Origin: OFTM10 sp964196195
Lineage (GTDB): Bacteria; Actinomycetota; Acidimicrobiia; Acidimicrobiales; Aldehydirespiratoraceae
DNA: 52,172 nucleotides
Assembly (NCBI GenBank): GCA_964196195.1
Contig: CAXMSE010000042.1
Span: 1-52,172 of the forward strand
Reading direction: 5' to 3'
How positions within the stretch are numbered: the first letter of the stretch is position 1; each line of letters starts with the position of its first letter. Of this stretch, positions 1 through 8,777 are shown one piece after another. The position numbers were made by a program, and so were the translations under genes. The notes under the pieces are model-generated. The model had not been told where the DNA came from, ran no database searches, and saw only the letters and a program-made list of their open reading frames with translations.

Positions 1-14
1 CGCCCATCTCCGGG

Positions 15-122
15 AGTGGCGGCCAGGCGATCTGCGGCACACAGGAGGACCCGCTGAGAGCTGCTGCCTTCCGGCCCTGACTCGGTTCACGGGCTCCCGT
101 TGCACAGGACCCGACCGCCACA
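15..122 (-). ncRNA. ffs: Bacterial small signal recognition particle RNA (4.5S type)
   Basis: This is the RNA of the signal recognition particle, which with Ffh targets nascent membrane and secreted proteins to the Sec translocon. Read on the minus strand, it carries the diagnostic apical segment GTCAGGGCCGGAAGGCAGCA (around 58-80), which contains the GGAAGGCAGCAG core of the Ffh-binding loop. The ends pair: 16-22 and 115-121 form a perfect GTGGCGG/CCGCCAC helix, which sets the limits at roughly 108 nt, a normal size for the short bacterial form. The exact ends may be off by a few bases. Confidence 0.92.
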
Positions 123-188
123 CCCCGAAACGGGCGTTGCCCCATCCACGATACCCTCATGGGCTGGAACCGCGCCTCGCGCGGACCA

Positions 189-273
189 GGAGGGTTGCCA
201 GAGCGGCCGAATGGGCACGCTTGGAAAGCGTGTGAGGTGAAAGCCTCCGTGGGTTCAAATCCCACACCCTCCG
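189..273 (+). tRNA. tRNA-Ser(GGA)
   Basis: This is a class II tRNA with a long variable arm. The acceptor GGAGGGT (189-195) pairs with ACCCTCC (266-272), the discriminator is G273, and the T-arm is GTGGGTTCAAATCCCAC. The anticodon loop TTGGAAA gives anticodon GGA, reading UCC/UCU. CCA is not encoded. A candidate -10 (TACCCT, 152-157) would give a leader of about 25 nt, unlike the tRNAs at 18124, 32373 and 44611. Confidence 0.95.
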
Positions 274-296
274 CCGTGTGTTGTGTCAAGACATCG

Positions 297-330
297 GAAC
301 CCTCCGAACCATCGGTTCGGAGGGTTCTTC
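297..330 (+). terminator. Terminator hairpin after tRNA-Ser(GGA)
   Basis: This is a perfect 14-bp stem: 297-310 pairs with 314-327, around a 3-nt ATC loop, and is followed by TTC. It lies 24 nt past the tRNA. The downstream T-tract is short. It may also insulate the convergent ABC operon that ends at 384. Confidence 0.75.
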
Positions 331-383
331 ATGTATTGGGTAGGGGCTGCTAGTTGTACCAGCGGGCCATAGACCAACCGGAG

Positions 384-1172
384 CTACAGCTGTTCCCTTC
401 GGAATATTCCGACCGCAGCAACAGTGAGGACGGCGGCCCACACCAGCGTCCAGTACACGCCCGATACGGGATCGAGCGCCCGTTCGAACACCAGGTATTC
501 GGTCAAGGGTTTGAATGGCTCGCCCGACAGCTCACCACTGACGAGGCCGCCGATGCTCATTCGGTCGAAGGCCTCGGTCGGAGAGTTCCACAGAAGAATC
601 CAGACGACCAGTCCAATGGCGGCAACGGGCCCCCGGCTCCGGAAAATCGTGCTCACACAGATCGTGAGCGTCACGAACAGGAAGACGATCAACGCTTCGA
701 TCCCCACTGTGACCAGGTAGCGGGTTGTCTCGGGTGCTCGGATCGGTAGGCCTGCGGCGGGGTCGAGAGCCGGCAGCATCCACCGGGCAATGGCCGCCTG
801 GAGCAATACCGCCGGCAGGATGATCCCGATCGAGTCGGACACGACCTTGCTGAGGATGAACGCGGGCCTCGATACGGGTTTGGAAACAATCCACGACAAT
901 GTGTCGGTCTGGCGCTCCTCGATCAGGGCATTCTGGGCGATCGCGATCGACCCCAGGGGAAGCACCAACCACCAGATGTGGATCAACAGGTCGAAACCCC
1001 GCCAGTCGACGTCGCTGACTTTGGTGGTGAGATACCACGCGATACCTGTGACGAGAAGGGTCCACACGGCCGTATGAAGAAGGATTCGCCGCCAGTACCA
1101 GCGCGTCAGCTCTCCCCGCAGCAGACCACCCAACCCCGCGAGGAACCTGCTCGGTCGCCGATCAGACTTCAT
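384..1172 (-). CDS. ABC-2 type exporter permease (NosY-like), second module
   Basis: This 262-aa integral membrane subunit is the last gene of the five-gene operon and pairs with the ATPase at 1162-2112. About six hydrophobic segments are visible. After the second comes the signature stretch SKPVSRPAFILSK, which matches AKPVGRPAFVISK in the sister permease at 2113-2970 and is typical of ABC-2 permeases of the NosY/CcmB kind. The ATG at 1172 is chosen because it overlaps the end of the ATPase gene by 11 bp. The reading frame stays open upstream, but that part lies inside the ATPase gene and has no membrane-protein character. The substrate is unknown. Two non-identical permeases suggest either a heterodimer or two separate exporters. 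Confidence 0.85.
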   Translation of the reverse strand: MKSDRRPSRFLAGLGGLLRGELTRWYWRRILLHTAVWTLLVTGIAWYLTTKVSDVDWRGFDLLIHIWWLVLPLGSIAIAQNALIEERQTDTLSWIVSKPVSRPAFILSKVVSDSIGIILPAVLLQAAIARWMLPALDPAAGLPIRAPETTRYLVTVGIEALIVFLFVTLTICVSTIFRSRGPVAAIGLVVWILLWNSPTEAFDRMSIGGLVSGELSGEPFKPLTEYLVFERALDPVSGVYWTLVWAAVLTVAAVGIFRREQL

Positions 1173-2112
1173 TGTCGTGCCCCACGATCGCCAGATACGC
1201 GTCCTCGAGGGCGTGGTCGCTGGGATGGAATTCGGCCATGGCGAGACTGTCGTCGGCGAGAAGCACGCGCAACAAGCGGTCGGCTGCTTCATCGCCGCTC
1301 AGGCGCACGCTCCAGATCTGGTTGTCTCCTCGCGCCCTGACGTCGATGTCCTCGACCCACGGCTCAGCGGCAAGCCGATCCTTGGTGCTGTCGCTGGCGC
1401 CGGTCGTGTTGATCGTCCATATCGAACCGCGTCCGCTGAGCAGATCCGAGATGGGACCGTCCGCCACTACGCGGCCGTGGCTTATCACCGCGACGCGATC
1501 GCTGACGCGCTGCACGTCATCGAGAATGTGAGTGGAGTAGAAGATCGTCACCCGGCCGCGTAACGAGTCGATGATCCCAAGAACGTCGTGGCGGCCCTGG
1601 GGATCGAGGGCGGCGGAAGGTTCGTCGAGTATCAGCAAGTCGGGCTGGGGGACGAGAGCCTGGGCCAAGCCGAGACGCTGAGACTCACCGCCCGACAATC
1701 CTCGCGTGCGACGGTCGCCGAAATCTCCGAGCCCCACTTCGTCCAACAGTTCGTCGATCCGGTCGCGGAGATCACTCCGGGACTCCCGACCGGGATAGAG
1801 AGCGGCCACGTATTCGAGCACCTCGCGACAGGTCCGGTAAGGATGGAAGCGAGCATGTTGGGGTAGGTAGCCGACGAGGGCACGGGCGGCAGGACCGTCG
1901 CGACGTACGTTGCGGCCGAACACCGAGGCCTCCCCGTCCGACGACCGCACGAGACCCATGAGGATCTTCATCGTGGTGGACTTGCCGGCACCGTTGGGGC
2001 CGAGGAACCCATAGATCGAGTGGCGCGGCACTTCCAGATCGAGGCCGCGGAGAACTTCGGTGCTACCGAAACTCTTCCGAAGCCCTTTGATCTCGAGTGC
2101 CAGGTCCTGCAT
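1162..2112 (-). CDS. ABC transporter ATP-binding protein, second module
   Basis: This 316-aa cytoplasmic ATPase should drive the exporter. The Walker A motif GPNGAGKST is at about residues 38-46, the signature LSGGESQ at 139-145, Walker B LLILDEP at 159-165 and the H-loop STH at 193-195, so all catalytic elements are present. The C-terminal ~90 residues form the extra domain usual in ABC-2/drug-resistance ATPases of the CcmA type. Its start codon abuts the stop of the preceding permease (2113-2115) with no gap, and its end overlaps the next permease, which indicates co-translation. Its paralogue at 2963-3913 is closely similar, consistent with module duplication. Confidence 0.93.
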   Translation of the reverse strand: MQDLALEIKGLRKSFGSTEVLRGLDLEVPRHSIYGFLGPNGAGKSTTMKILMGLVRSSDGEASVFGRNVRRDGPAARALVGYLPQHARFHPYRTCREVLEYVAALYPGRESRSDLRDRIDELLDEVGLGDFGDRRTRGLSGGESQRLGLAQALVPQPDLLILDEPSAALDPQGRHDVLGIIDSLRGRVTIFYSTHILDDVQRVSDRVAVISHGRVVADGPISDLLSGRGSIWTINTTGASDSTKDRLAAEPWVEDIDVRARGDNQIWSVRLSGDEAADRLLRVLLADDSLAMAEFHPSDHALEDAYLAIVGHDNEV

Positions 2113-2970
2113 CTAGAGTTCCCTCCGATTGAACCACCAACTGGCCAGGCCCAGCAGGCCGACGATCCACACAACGCCCACGAGAACGGGTCCCAGGACA
2201 GGAGCCGGGTTGTCACGGGCGCCTTCGATGAACGACTCCATCAACCACGCGGGCGTGAGGCTCACGATCTGGTGGTCGACACCGGCTGGCTCCAAGATGA
2301 GCATGGCCAGCGGCACCAACATCCCGACCGCAAGAATCGTGGTGGCGCGTCGCAATACACAGCCCAGCAGGACCATGGCGGCTGTGACCACCAGCAAGAT
2401 CATCACCAACAACCCGAGCGTTCCGAGATAGTCGCCCATTTCTGGCACGGTCGTGTACTCCCCCCGCATACCGGGCTCGCTGATCAGCCTCAGCACATCG
2501 TCGGCTCGGAACTCCGTGCGGCCCTTGCCTTCGGCTGCCACCAGCACGAACCGCGCCGCCATGCCGGGTATGCCGACCATGGCCACTACGACCACCGGCA
2601 CCATGGCCACGAATTTCGAGATGACGAACGCCGGCCTACCCACCGGCTTGGCGACCACCCACGCTGCCGTTCCCCGAGTGATCTCGGCGGCCACCATGTC
2701 CTGCGTCGTGGCCACTGTCGTTACGACGAGCAGCAGGATCCATAAAGTGAAGAAGAACAGAACCAGATGACCAACGATCCTTTCGGGACTGGTGAGCCAG
2801 GACGCGTAGATAAACCCGAGTAGAACCAGACCCCCGATCGTGAACGTGAGGGCGCGCCACGGAAGCCAGCGCCTGGATTCGGCTGCTGTAAGTCCGCCGA
2901 GGACGCGCATCGCACCCGCGGACTGGAGTATCGCCAGGCCAACTCCTGGATCAAGCACGACATCAGCCAT
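2113..2970 (-). CDS. ABC-2 type exporter permease, first module
   Basis: This 285-aa membrane protein has about six hydrophobic segments and the AKPVGRPAFVISK motif shared with the permease at 384-1172. It starts with ATG at 2970, overlapping the end of the ATPase at 2963-3913 by 8 bp, and its stop codon directly precedes the next ATPase start. The gene order lipoprotein, ATPase, permease, ATPase, permease implies two linked exporter modules made from one transcript. The substrate cannot be read from the sequence. Confidence 0.85.
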   Translation of the reverse strand: MADVVLDPGVGLAILQSAGAMRVLGGLTAAESRRWLPWRALTFTIGGLVLLGFIYASWLTSPERIVGHLVLFFFTLWILLLVVTTVATTQDMVAAEITRGTAAWVVAKPVGRPAFVISKFVAMVPVVVVAMVGIPGMAARFVLVAAEGKGRTEFRADDVLRLISEPGMRGEYTTVPEMGDYLGTLGLLVMILLVVTAAMVLLGCVLRRATTILAVGMLVPLAMLILEPAGVDHQIVSLTPAWLMESFIEGARDNPAPVLGPVLVGVVWIVGLLGLASWWFNRREL

Positions 2971-3913
2971 CGTGATCGGCTCCCACGAGATCCAGATAGG
3001 TGTCCTCGAGGCTGCGTCGTACCGAGCGGAAGTCGATGACTCGGTCGCCCCGTTCCACGAACGCCCTCATCAGTCCGTGCTCGGCCTCTTTGCGGTCGTT
3101 GACAGCTATCTCGATCCGTCCGTCGGACCGTGGCTCGATGGAATCCACCCAAGGTCTGCCGCGAAGAGTGTCGACTGCCTCTCCTCCGGGTCCGTCGACG
3201 GTCACCGAATACACCGCCTTTGATCCGAGGAGGAACGAGTCGACGGGCCCCTCGGCCACGATCGAGCCGTGGTTGATGATCGCCATCCGGTCGGCGATGC
3301 GTTCCACGTCGTCGAGGATGTGGGTCGAGTAGACGATGGTGGCGTACTCGCGGAGTCGATCCAACAGATCGAGCACCTCGCGGCGACCCTCGGGGTCGAG
3401 ACCGGCAGAGGGCTCATCGAGGATCAGCACATCGGGCCGACCGATCCACGCTTCGGCCACGCCGAGTCGCTGCCGTTCGCCACCCGAGAGCTTGCCGACC
3501 CGCCGATCAGAGAGCTTGCCCAGACCGGCCAGGTCGATGATTTCGTCGACCTGTCTGCGAAGTTCCCGACGCGACAGGTCGAGATAGCGCTGGGCGGTGA
3601 AGGCGAGAACGCCGCGCACGGTGAGGTGGCGCCAGTAGGACGCGTCCTGGGGCAGATAGCCGATGCTTGCCCGAGCCTCGAGACCATCGCGAGCCACGTC
3701 ATGGCCCATCACCGATGCCGAGCCCCCGGTGGGGTGCAGCAGTCCCACCAGGATCTTCATCGTGGTGGTCTTGCCGGCACCGTTGGGACCCAGAAATCCG
3801 AACACGCATTTGGTGGGAACCGAGAGGTTGATCGAGCGGAGTGCATCGGTGCGCCCGAACTGCTTGTGAAGTTCGGTCAGTTCGATCGCAGGCGCCGGGA
3901 GCGATGCTGTCAT
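2963..3913 (-). CDS. ABC transporter ATP-binding protein, first module
   Basis: This is a 316-aa ABC ATPase with Walker A GPNGAGKTT, signature LSGGERQ, Walker B VLILDEP and H-loop STH, all intact. The ATG at 3913 is preferred over an in-frame GTG at 3919: a GGAGGAG Shine-Dalgarno lies about 6 nt before the ATG but would touch the GTG, and the ATG makes a 4-bp ATGA overlap with the stop of the lipoprotein gene. It resembles the ATPase at 1162-2112 along its whole length, including the C-terminal extension, so the two ATPase/permease pairs probably arose by duplication. Confidence 0.93.
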   Translation of the reverse strand: MTASLPAPAIELTELHKQFGRTDALRSINLSVPTKCVFGFLGPNGAGKTTTMKILVGLLHPTGGSASVMGHDVARDGLEARASIGYLPQDASYWRHLTVRGVLAFTAQRYLDLSRRELRRQVDEIIDLAGLGKLSDRRVGKLSGGERQRLGVAEAWIGRPDVLILDEPSAGLDPEGRREVLDLLDRLREYATIVYSTHILDDVERIADRMAIINHGSIVAEGPVDSFLLGSKAVYSVTVDGPGGEAVDTLRGRPWVDSIEPRSDGRIEIAVNDRKEAEHGLMRAFVERGDRVIDFRSVRRSLEDTYLDLVGADHDG

Positions 3914-6177
3914 ACGCACTCCTCCAACTCCGGCAGATCAACGATGGTGTCGCCGTCGATGCGAACCTCGAAGGACGCACAGAGCATCCGGTCGCCGTCT
4001 GGGTTCAATGCCGAAGCCCGAACGTCGTATATCCCAGGGGCCAGCACCGTGAGAGGTAGCTTCGAGTCGTCAGCGGGGGCCTCCGGCCGCGAATCCCCGC
4101 CCAGCGGTTGGAGACCGTTGAGCCACAGAGGGTCCAGGCAGCCGTGTAGCCCGATCGGGGGAAGCTTCCCGATCGGGATCTCGATGAGACGAGGCTCGAT
4201 CCCGGGGCGCAGTTCGCCCTCCGTCCCGAGGCGAACGCAGCCAACCCCGGACGGGAACACCTGTTCGCGCCCCACCTCATTGAGTGTCGTGCCCTCAGGC
4301 AGCACGAGCACACTGAGTTCGGCCCCTCCATGTTGAGAATCGAGCGATGGAGGGACCAGATGATCAACGATCCTCACCTTCAAGGTGCCCGCGCCGGGCA
4401 TCGATGCCGATACCGGCTCGACGAATCGCCAATCGTCGGGGCCGATCACGGTTCGATCCACATCACAGGGAGCCAGTTCGGGAAGCTGTATGAGGGTGTC
4501 CCCGGAGATGGTGAAATCGATGGCGAGGCAGTGGGTCGGCTCACCCGCCTCCTCAGCGTTGTAAATCAGCGCTTCGTATTGGGCGACCACCAGCGTGTAA
4601 GCCCCGGGATCGAGCTCCCCCGGTTGGCCGCCGAATGAGCACAGGTCCTCGGCATTGGAAACCTCTCCTCTCAAGACCATCGGCCATCGCAACCGTTCGA
4701 TCGCTCGGCCTTCGTCTCTGCCCTCGACCCCCCAGGGATCTCGGTCGATCGGAGAACACGTACCCGCGACGAACGCGTTCATGTCGGCGAATTCGGTGAA
4801 GGTCGACCCCACCGGTCCCGCCGCCAGAACCAGGAAATCACCGGCGCTTCCTGTGATCTCCGAAAATTCCACCTCGAGCACCCCGGCCCGAGCGACGTCG
4901 GCGCAGTTGATATCGATCCATTCATCGATCTCTCGGTCGAAGTCGCCCCACCCGGGACGCTGCGCAGGTGGAGTCGAGATCACCCACACGATCTCATCCA
5001 AGAGATCCTGGGGAAGGTCAGCGCCGTTGCGCCACGCCTCGACGGCATCTCTGACCCCGCTCTCACCTTCGGGCCACCGGTTGGGGTCGAAACCGAAAAT
5101 GAAGTACTCGGCATTGCGGTAGATCTCCAACGCCTGCTCGGGCTCCCCCAACCGCTGGTGGTCATAGCCCAGGCTCTCGAACAAAACGATCCAGTCGAAG
5201 ACTTCCGCAATCGCAAGGCCCCACGACGCCTCGAGCGCCGGGGGAACAATCTGGCCCACAGCATCGAGCAAACGCTGCTGGTGGGCTTGCTGGTAGAGAC
5301 CCTCCTGATCCTGGAAATTGAATTGTCCCTCGCCGTAATTGGCGAGCACACCCATGGCCTCGCCACCGCGAATGCAGAAATCGCCGCATCCCGTGACGGA
5401 CCATTCCTCGATGACATCGGCCGCGTCAGCCGCGTCCCTTTCTTCTGCCGCGGCCGCCACGGGGCTACCGAACGCATCGGTGAGAAACTCGTCTGAAACA
5501 AGACTCTCGTCGAAATTGACCGTGATCATGATGTCGTGGAGGGCGAGGTGATAACTGGCGAAAGCATCCCAGGAATCACCGATCTCCGGCACCACGGCAA
5601 CACTCGCCTCCACGATCAGATCGACAAGCGTTCTTTGCCGCCCTTCCTCGTTCTCGGCGTACCTGCTCACGCCGGACAGGTCGACGTAGATATCGGCCCA
5701 GATGGCGCAGAACGTCAGCGTGTCGACCCCACCGTCGCCACAATTACCCACTGACCAGCGGTCGACCGCCTCGAACGCTCGCTCCTGATCGACCGAAGCC
5801 GCCTCGGCCGCGTCCAGGCTTCCGAAGGCCCCGGCGACCATCTGCTCGGTGATGTCCTCGCCCTGGAAGTTGACCGCGTAGAGGAGCTCGACGAACTGAT
5901 CGTCCCAGGCAACGATGGCATCCCACGCGTCGGCCAACTCGTCGGGGGCCGACTCGGAGGCGCTGCCGCGTAGCTCGAGATACTCGGTGAGTCCGACCTC
6001 GTCGATCAACTCGTCGCTATCGACGAACTTCTGCATCCCGGCCCATGACGAGCAGAACGAGACCCCGGTCGCCGCCGCCGAATCGCCCCCTGCTGTTTCG
6101 GTGACGCTCGAGCACGAGGAGCCAAGCAGGGCCGCGATGAGTAGCGCAGACCTGCCCCCGCGAGACCATGCACTCAT
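3910..6177 (-). CDS. Large lipoprotein with three Cys-bounded repeats and C-terminal beta repeats
   Basis: This 755-aa product is the first gene of the ABC exporter operon. The N-terminus is a lipoprotein signal peptide (hydrophobic 10-20, then LGSSC; Cys22 would be lipidated, although the lipobox is imperfect). Residues 42-425 form three consecutive units. Each opens with a Cys (FCSSW at 41, FCAIW at 156, DFCIR at 266) and closes with a Trp-x-x-x/Cys element (WSVGNC at 141, WSVTGC at 259, WIDINC at 420). Units 1 and 2 are about 105-108 residues and unit 3 about 158. The C-terminal third is beta-rich and contains a repeated ending, LIQLPELAPC and TIVDLPELEEC. I recognise no family. The gene position suggests an extracytoplasmic partner or substrate-capture component of the exporter. 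That role is an inference. Confidence 0.85.
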   Translation of the reverse strand: MSAWSRGGRSALLIAALLGSSCSSVTETAGGDSAAATGVSFCSSWAGMQKFVDSDELIDEVGLTEYLELRGSASESAPDELADAWDAIVAWDDQFVELLYAVNFQGEDITEQMVAGAFGSLDAAEAASVDQERAFEAVDRWSVGNCGDGGVDTLTFCAIWADIYVDLSGVSRYAENEEGRQRTLVDLIVEASVAVVPEIGDSWDAFASYHLALHDIMITVNFDESLVSDEFLTDAFGSPVAAAAEERDAADAADVIEEWSVTGCGDFCIRGGEAMGVLANYGEGQFNFQDQEGLYQQAHQQRLLDAVGQIVPPALEASWGLAIAEVFDWIVLFESLGYDHQRLGEPEQALEIYRNAEYFIFGFDPNRWPEGESGVRDAVEAWRNGADLPQDLLDEIVWVISTPPAQRPGWGDFDREIDEWIDINCADVARAGVLEVEFSEITGSAGDFLVLAAGPVGSTFTEFADMNAFVAGTCSPIDRDPWGVEGRDEGRAIERLRWPMVLRGEVSNAEDLCSFGGQPGELDPGAYTLVVAQYEALIYNAEEAGEPTHCLAIDFTISGDTLIQLPELAPCDVDRTVIGPDDWRFVEPVSASMPGAGTLKVRIVDHLVPPSLDSQHGGAELSVLVLPEGTTLNEVGREQVFPSGVGCVRLGTEGELRPGIEPRLIEIPIGKLPPIGLHGCLDPLWLNGLQPLGGDSRPEAPADDSKLPLTVLAPGIYDVRASALNPDGDRMLCASFEVRIDGDTIVDLPELEECV

Positions 6178-6250
6178 GCTCAGACCGTCCCAAGCGCATC
6201 GCCATGGTGCTAGAGCCGAACGTCACGTTGCGAACGCTTTGGGCTCGAGG

Positions 6251-6841
6251 TCACCCCGGCCGGTTCGCATCCTGACTCGCGACAAAACCGTGGAACTCGG
6301 CCAGCCAGGCCCGAAGGTCCTCCCGTGCCTTGGGATCGACGAGCGCCCCAGCGTCGGTGATGTGGTTGATGCTGGAGACCCCGAGTGAGCTCGCGAAGTG
6401 CTCGGCCTTCACCGCGGCAACAGCCGTCACCATCTGATCGCGCACGCTGGAAGCCCCGTGCCGGCCCGGTGTGGTGGCAACCACTCCGACCGGCTTGCCC
6501 GCGATCGCCAAGCCACCGGAGCTTCGCGACAACCAGTCGAGCACGTTCTTGACGACTGCGGGGAGACTCCCGTTGTATTCAGGGGTGAAGAAGATGACCC
6601 CGTCGGCCTCACGCACCGCCCCTTTCAGGGCCAGCACCGACGCCGGATCACCCTGCTCCTCGATGTCGCCGTTGTAGAAGGGAACGTCGCCGAGCGGTGC
6701 CTCCGTCAGTGACATACCCGCCTCCGCCAGCTCCGTCGCGGCCTCGAAGACGATCCGATTCACCGACGCCCTGCGCAGGCTGCCAATGATGCCCACGACG
6801 CTGATCGGGACTGGCTGGATGCTGTTCACCCAGGTATTCAT
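6251..6841 (-). CDS. NADPH-dependent FMN reductase family protein
   Basis: This 196-aa flavodoxin-like quinone or chromate reductase type enzyme transfers electrons from NAD(P)H through FMN. The phosphate-binding loop GSLRRASVNR lies near the N-terminus, matching the GSxRxxSxNR pattern of the family, and TPEYNGSLPAVVKNVLDW is the usual second flavin-contacting motif. The ATG at 6841 is chosen because the upstream in-frame extension is low-complexity and the family normally starts shortly before the GSLR loop. It is transcribed away from the methyltransferase gene at 6944. The physiological electron acceptor is unknown. Confidence 0.92.
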   Translation of the reverse strand: MNTWVNSIQPVPISVVGIIGSLRRASVNRIVFEAATELAEAGMSLTEAPLGDVPFYNGDIEEQGDPASVLALKGAVREADGVIFFTPEYNGSLPAVVKNVLDWLSRSSGGLAIAGKPVGVVATTPGRHGASSVRDQMVTAVAAVKAEHFASSLGVSSINHITDAGALVDPKAREDLRAWLAEFHGFVASQDANRPG

Positions 6842-6943
6842 AGCGGAACGCTCAGGCGTCGGTGACCTAGGACCCTTCCCGCAGGGACCCCGCGGGCCCA
6901 AAAGTGGATTCGACCGGCGAAAACCAACCCCGAGGATGTCGCC

Positions 6944-8095
6944 ATGACACTGACGCCCCGCGAACGCGTGCTAATGGCCACCGCCAACGAGAAGCCCGAC
7001 CGAGCACCGATCGTGCTCGGGGTGAGCAACGCCACCGGCATCAAGATGAAGCCCTATCGAGAGCTGAAGCAGCTACTCGGCATCGAAGCACCCGACAACT
7101 ATCTGTATGACTGGACCGAGCTGGGAACCGCAGCCATCGATGAGGCAACGATGCTGCGGCTCCACAGCGACGTGCGTGGCGTTCTCGACCTCGAGCCGGC
7201 CGGCGTGCGCGAGCGCAACCGCACCCGGTCTGCCCACGCCGACTACATCGATTCGTGGGGATCCGGCGCGAGCGAGATAAAACCCGGCGAATGGTTCCCG
7301 ATGGTGCACCCTCTGGCGTCGGCCACCACCGTCGAGGAACTCAATGCCCATCCGTGGCCCGACATGGATGACCCCACCCGGGTCGCACACGTCGCCGATC
7401 AGGCCCAGAAGCTGGCCGACGACGGCCGCTTCGCCATCATCGCAACCCCTTGGCTCCTGTTCCCGCTGGAACGGGCCTTTGCCATGCAGGGCATGGACAC
7501 CTTCCTGATGAACATGGCCCTCTACCCCGAGTTCGCCGAGGCCCTGCTCTGGAAGCTCCAAGCCGTGTGCAAGGAACTGATGGGCAACTTCCTGAATGCT
7601 CTCGGGCCCAATGTCGACATCATCAAGATCGGCGACGACCTCGGCACCCAGCAGAGCCTGCTCATGTCGCCCGACATGTACCGCCGCGTGCTGAAGCCCA
7701 TCCACGCCGACTGGATCGAGTTCATCAAGGCCCGCACCCCCGCGAAGGTGTTCTTCCACACCGACGGCGACGTCTTTCCCCTCATCGACGATTTTGTCGA
7801 GATGGGTATCGACATCCTCAACCCGATCCAGACATCGGCAGGCAAGATGGCCAACCTCGAAGAGTTACGCGATCGCTACGGCACCAAGATCACCTTCTGC
7901 GGAGCGATCGACACCCAGAAGATCCTTCCCCACGGCAAACCCGACGAGATCCGGACCGAAGTTCGACGGGTGATCGACATCCTCGGCCCCTCCGGGGGCT
8001 ACATGGTTTCCTCCGTCCACACGGTGATGGACGATGTGCCCGCCGAGAACATTCTGGCCATGGTCGATGCGGTCGAGGAGTACGGGCGAACATGA
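6944..8095 (+). CDS. Uroporphyrinogen decarboxylase-like corrinoid methyltransferase
   Basis: This 383-aa protein has the UroD/MtaA-type TIM-barrel fold. It is not a haem enzyme here: the next gene, overlapping by ATGA, encodes a corrinoid protein, the standard partner of UroD-like methyltransferases that move methyl groups to or from cobalamin. Motifs include PWLLFPLERAFAMQG (169-183), KIGDDLGTQ (228-236) and HTDGDV (272-277), with FCGAID at 318-323. Coenzyme M methyltransferases use His-x-Cys plus a distal Cys to bind zinc. Here the first Cys is replaced by Asp274 and Cys319 may be the distal ligand. A GAGGA ribosome site lies 7 nt before the ATG. The methyl donor is unknown. Confidence 0.88.
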   Translation: MTLTPRERVLMATANEKPDRAPIVLGVSNATGIKMKPYRELKQLLGIEAPDNYLYDWTELGTAAIDEATMLRLHSDVRGVLDLEPAGVRERNRTRSAHADYIDSWGSGASEIKPGEWFPMVHPLASATTVEELNAHPWPDMDDPTRVAHVADQAQKLADDGRFAIIATPWLLFPLERAFAMQGMDTFLMNMALYPEFAEALLWKLQAVCKELMGNFLNALGPNVDIIKIGDDLGTQQSLLMSPDMYRRVLKPIHADWIEFIKARTPAKVFFHTDGDVFPLIDDFVEMGIDILNPIQTSAGKMANLEELRDRYGTKITFCGAIDTQKILPHGKPDEIRTEVRRVIDILGPSGGYMVSSVHTVMDDVPAENILAMVDAVEEYGRT

Positions 8096-8733
8096 CCGAC
8101 AAGATCCTCGACGGCCTCTACGAGGCGATCGTCGCCGGCCAGGCCGACACCGCCGCCGGCACCGCCCAGGCCGGGCTCGACGCCGGGGTGGAGCCGCTCG
8201 TGCTCCTCTTCGACTCGATGATTCCGGCCCTCGAGGAAGTCGGGCGCCTCTTCGAGAGCGATGAGATATTCCTTCCCGAGATGCTGATCTCGGCGCGGGC
8301 CATGCAGGCGAGCATGGATCTGCTGCGTCCCCTCCTCGCCGATGCCGCGGCAGCACGGATCGGCACCTTCGTGATGGGAACGGTGGCCGGTGACATCCAC
8401 GACATCGGTAAGAACCTCTGCAACGTGATGCTCGAGGGCGTCGGTTTCGAGGTGATCGATCTTGGTGTGAATGTGCCGGCCGAGAAGTTCGTGGAGGCCA
8501 TACGCGATCACAAGCCCGATGCGGTGGGCATCAGTGCGTTCCTCACCACCACGATGCCCGAACTCGACACCACGATCGCTGCGATCGTGGAGGCCGGTGT
8601 TCGTGCCGATGTCAAGATCCTCATCGGCGGGGCGCCTGTCACCCAGGAATACGCCGACCAGATCGGTGCCGATGGCTACGCCCCAACCGCGGTCACCGCG
8701 GTTCGAACGGTGAAGGCCCTCTTGGGAATCTGA
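8092..8733 (+). CDS. Corrinoid (B12-binding) methyl-carrier protein
   Basis: This 213-aa protein is of the MtaC/MtbC type. Residues 1-85 are the helical cap domain and about 90-213 the cobalamin-binding Rossmann domain. The base-off lower-ligand motif DIHDIG (101-106, ligand His103) sits inside GTVAGDIHDIGKN. The companion motifs SAFL (148-151) and GG (179-180) are present, so B12 binding is very likely. The start codon overlaps the stop of the methyltransferase gene (ATGA, 8092-8095), showing tight co-translation. The protein should shuttle a methyl group on cobalt between the upstream enzyme and a second methyltransferase. No second methyltransferase or reductive activator is encoded in this window. 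Confidence 0.95.
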   Translation: MTDKILDGLYEAIVAGQADTAAGTAQAGLDAGVEPLVLLFDSMIPALEEVGRLFESDEIFLPEMLISARAMQASMDLLRPLLADAAAARIGTFVMGTVAGDIHDIGKNLCNVMLEGVGFEVIDLGVNVPAEKFVEAIRDHKPDAVGISAFLTTTMPELDTTIAAIVEAGVRADVKILIGGAPVTQEYADQIGADGYAPTAVTAVRTVKALLGI

Positions 8734-8777
8734 GCCACGGCCGGAAGGTCTGGGCCTGTTTGTTAGTTTCCAAGGTC

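Noticed and set aside
3269..4336. A 355-codon plus-strand frame opposite the ABC ATPase and lipoprotein genes
   Set aside because: It spans two unrelated genes on the other strand and shows no motif; it is a shadow of GC-rich codon bias.
7073..7759. A 228-codon minus-strand frame opposite the UroD-like gene
   Set aside because: It is His/Gly/Val-rich shadow sequence with no recognisable fold; the plus-strand gene is well supported by its corrinoid partner.
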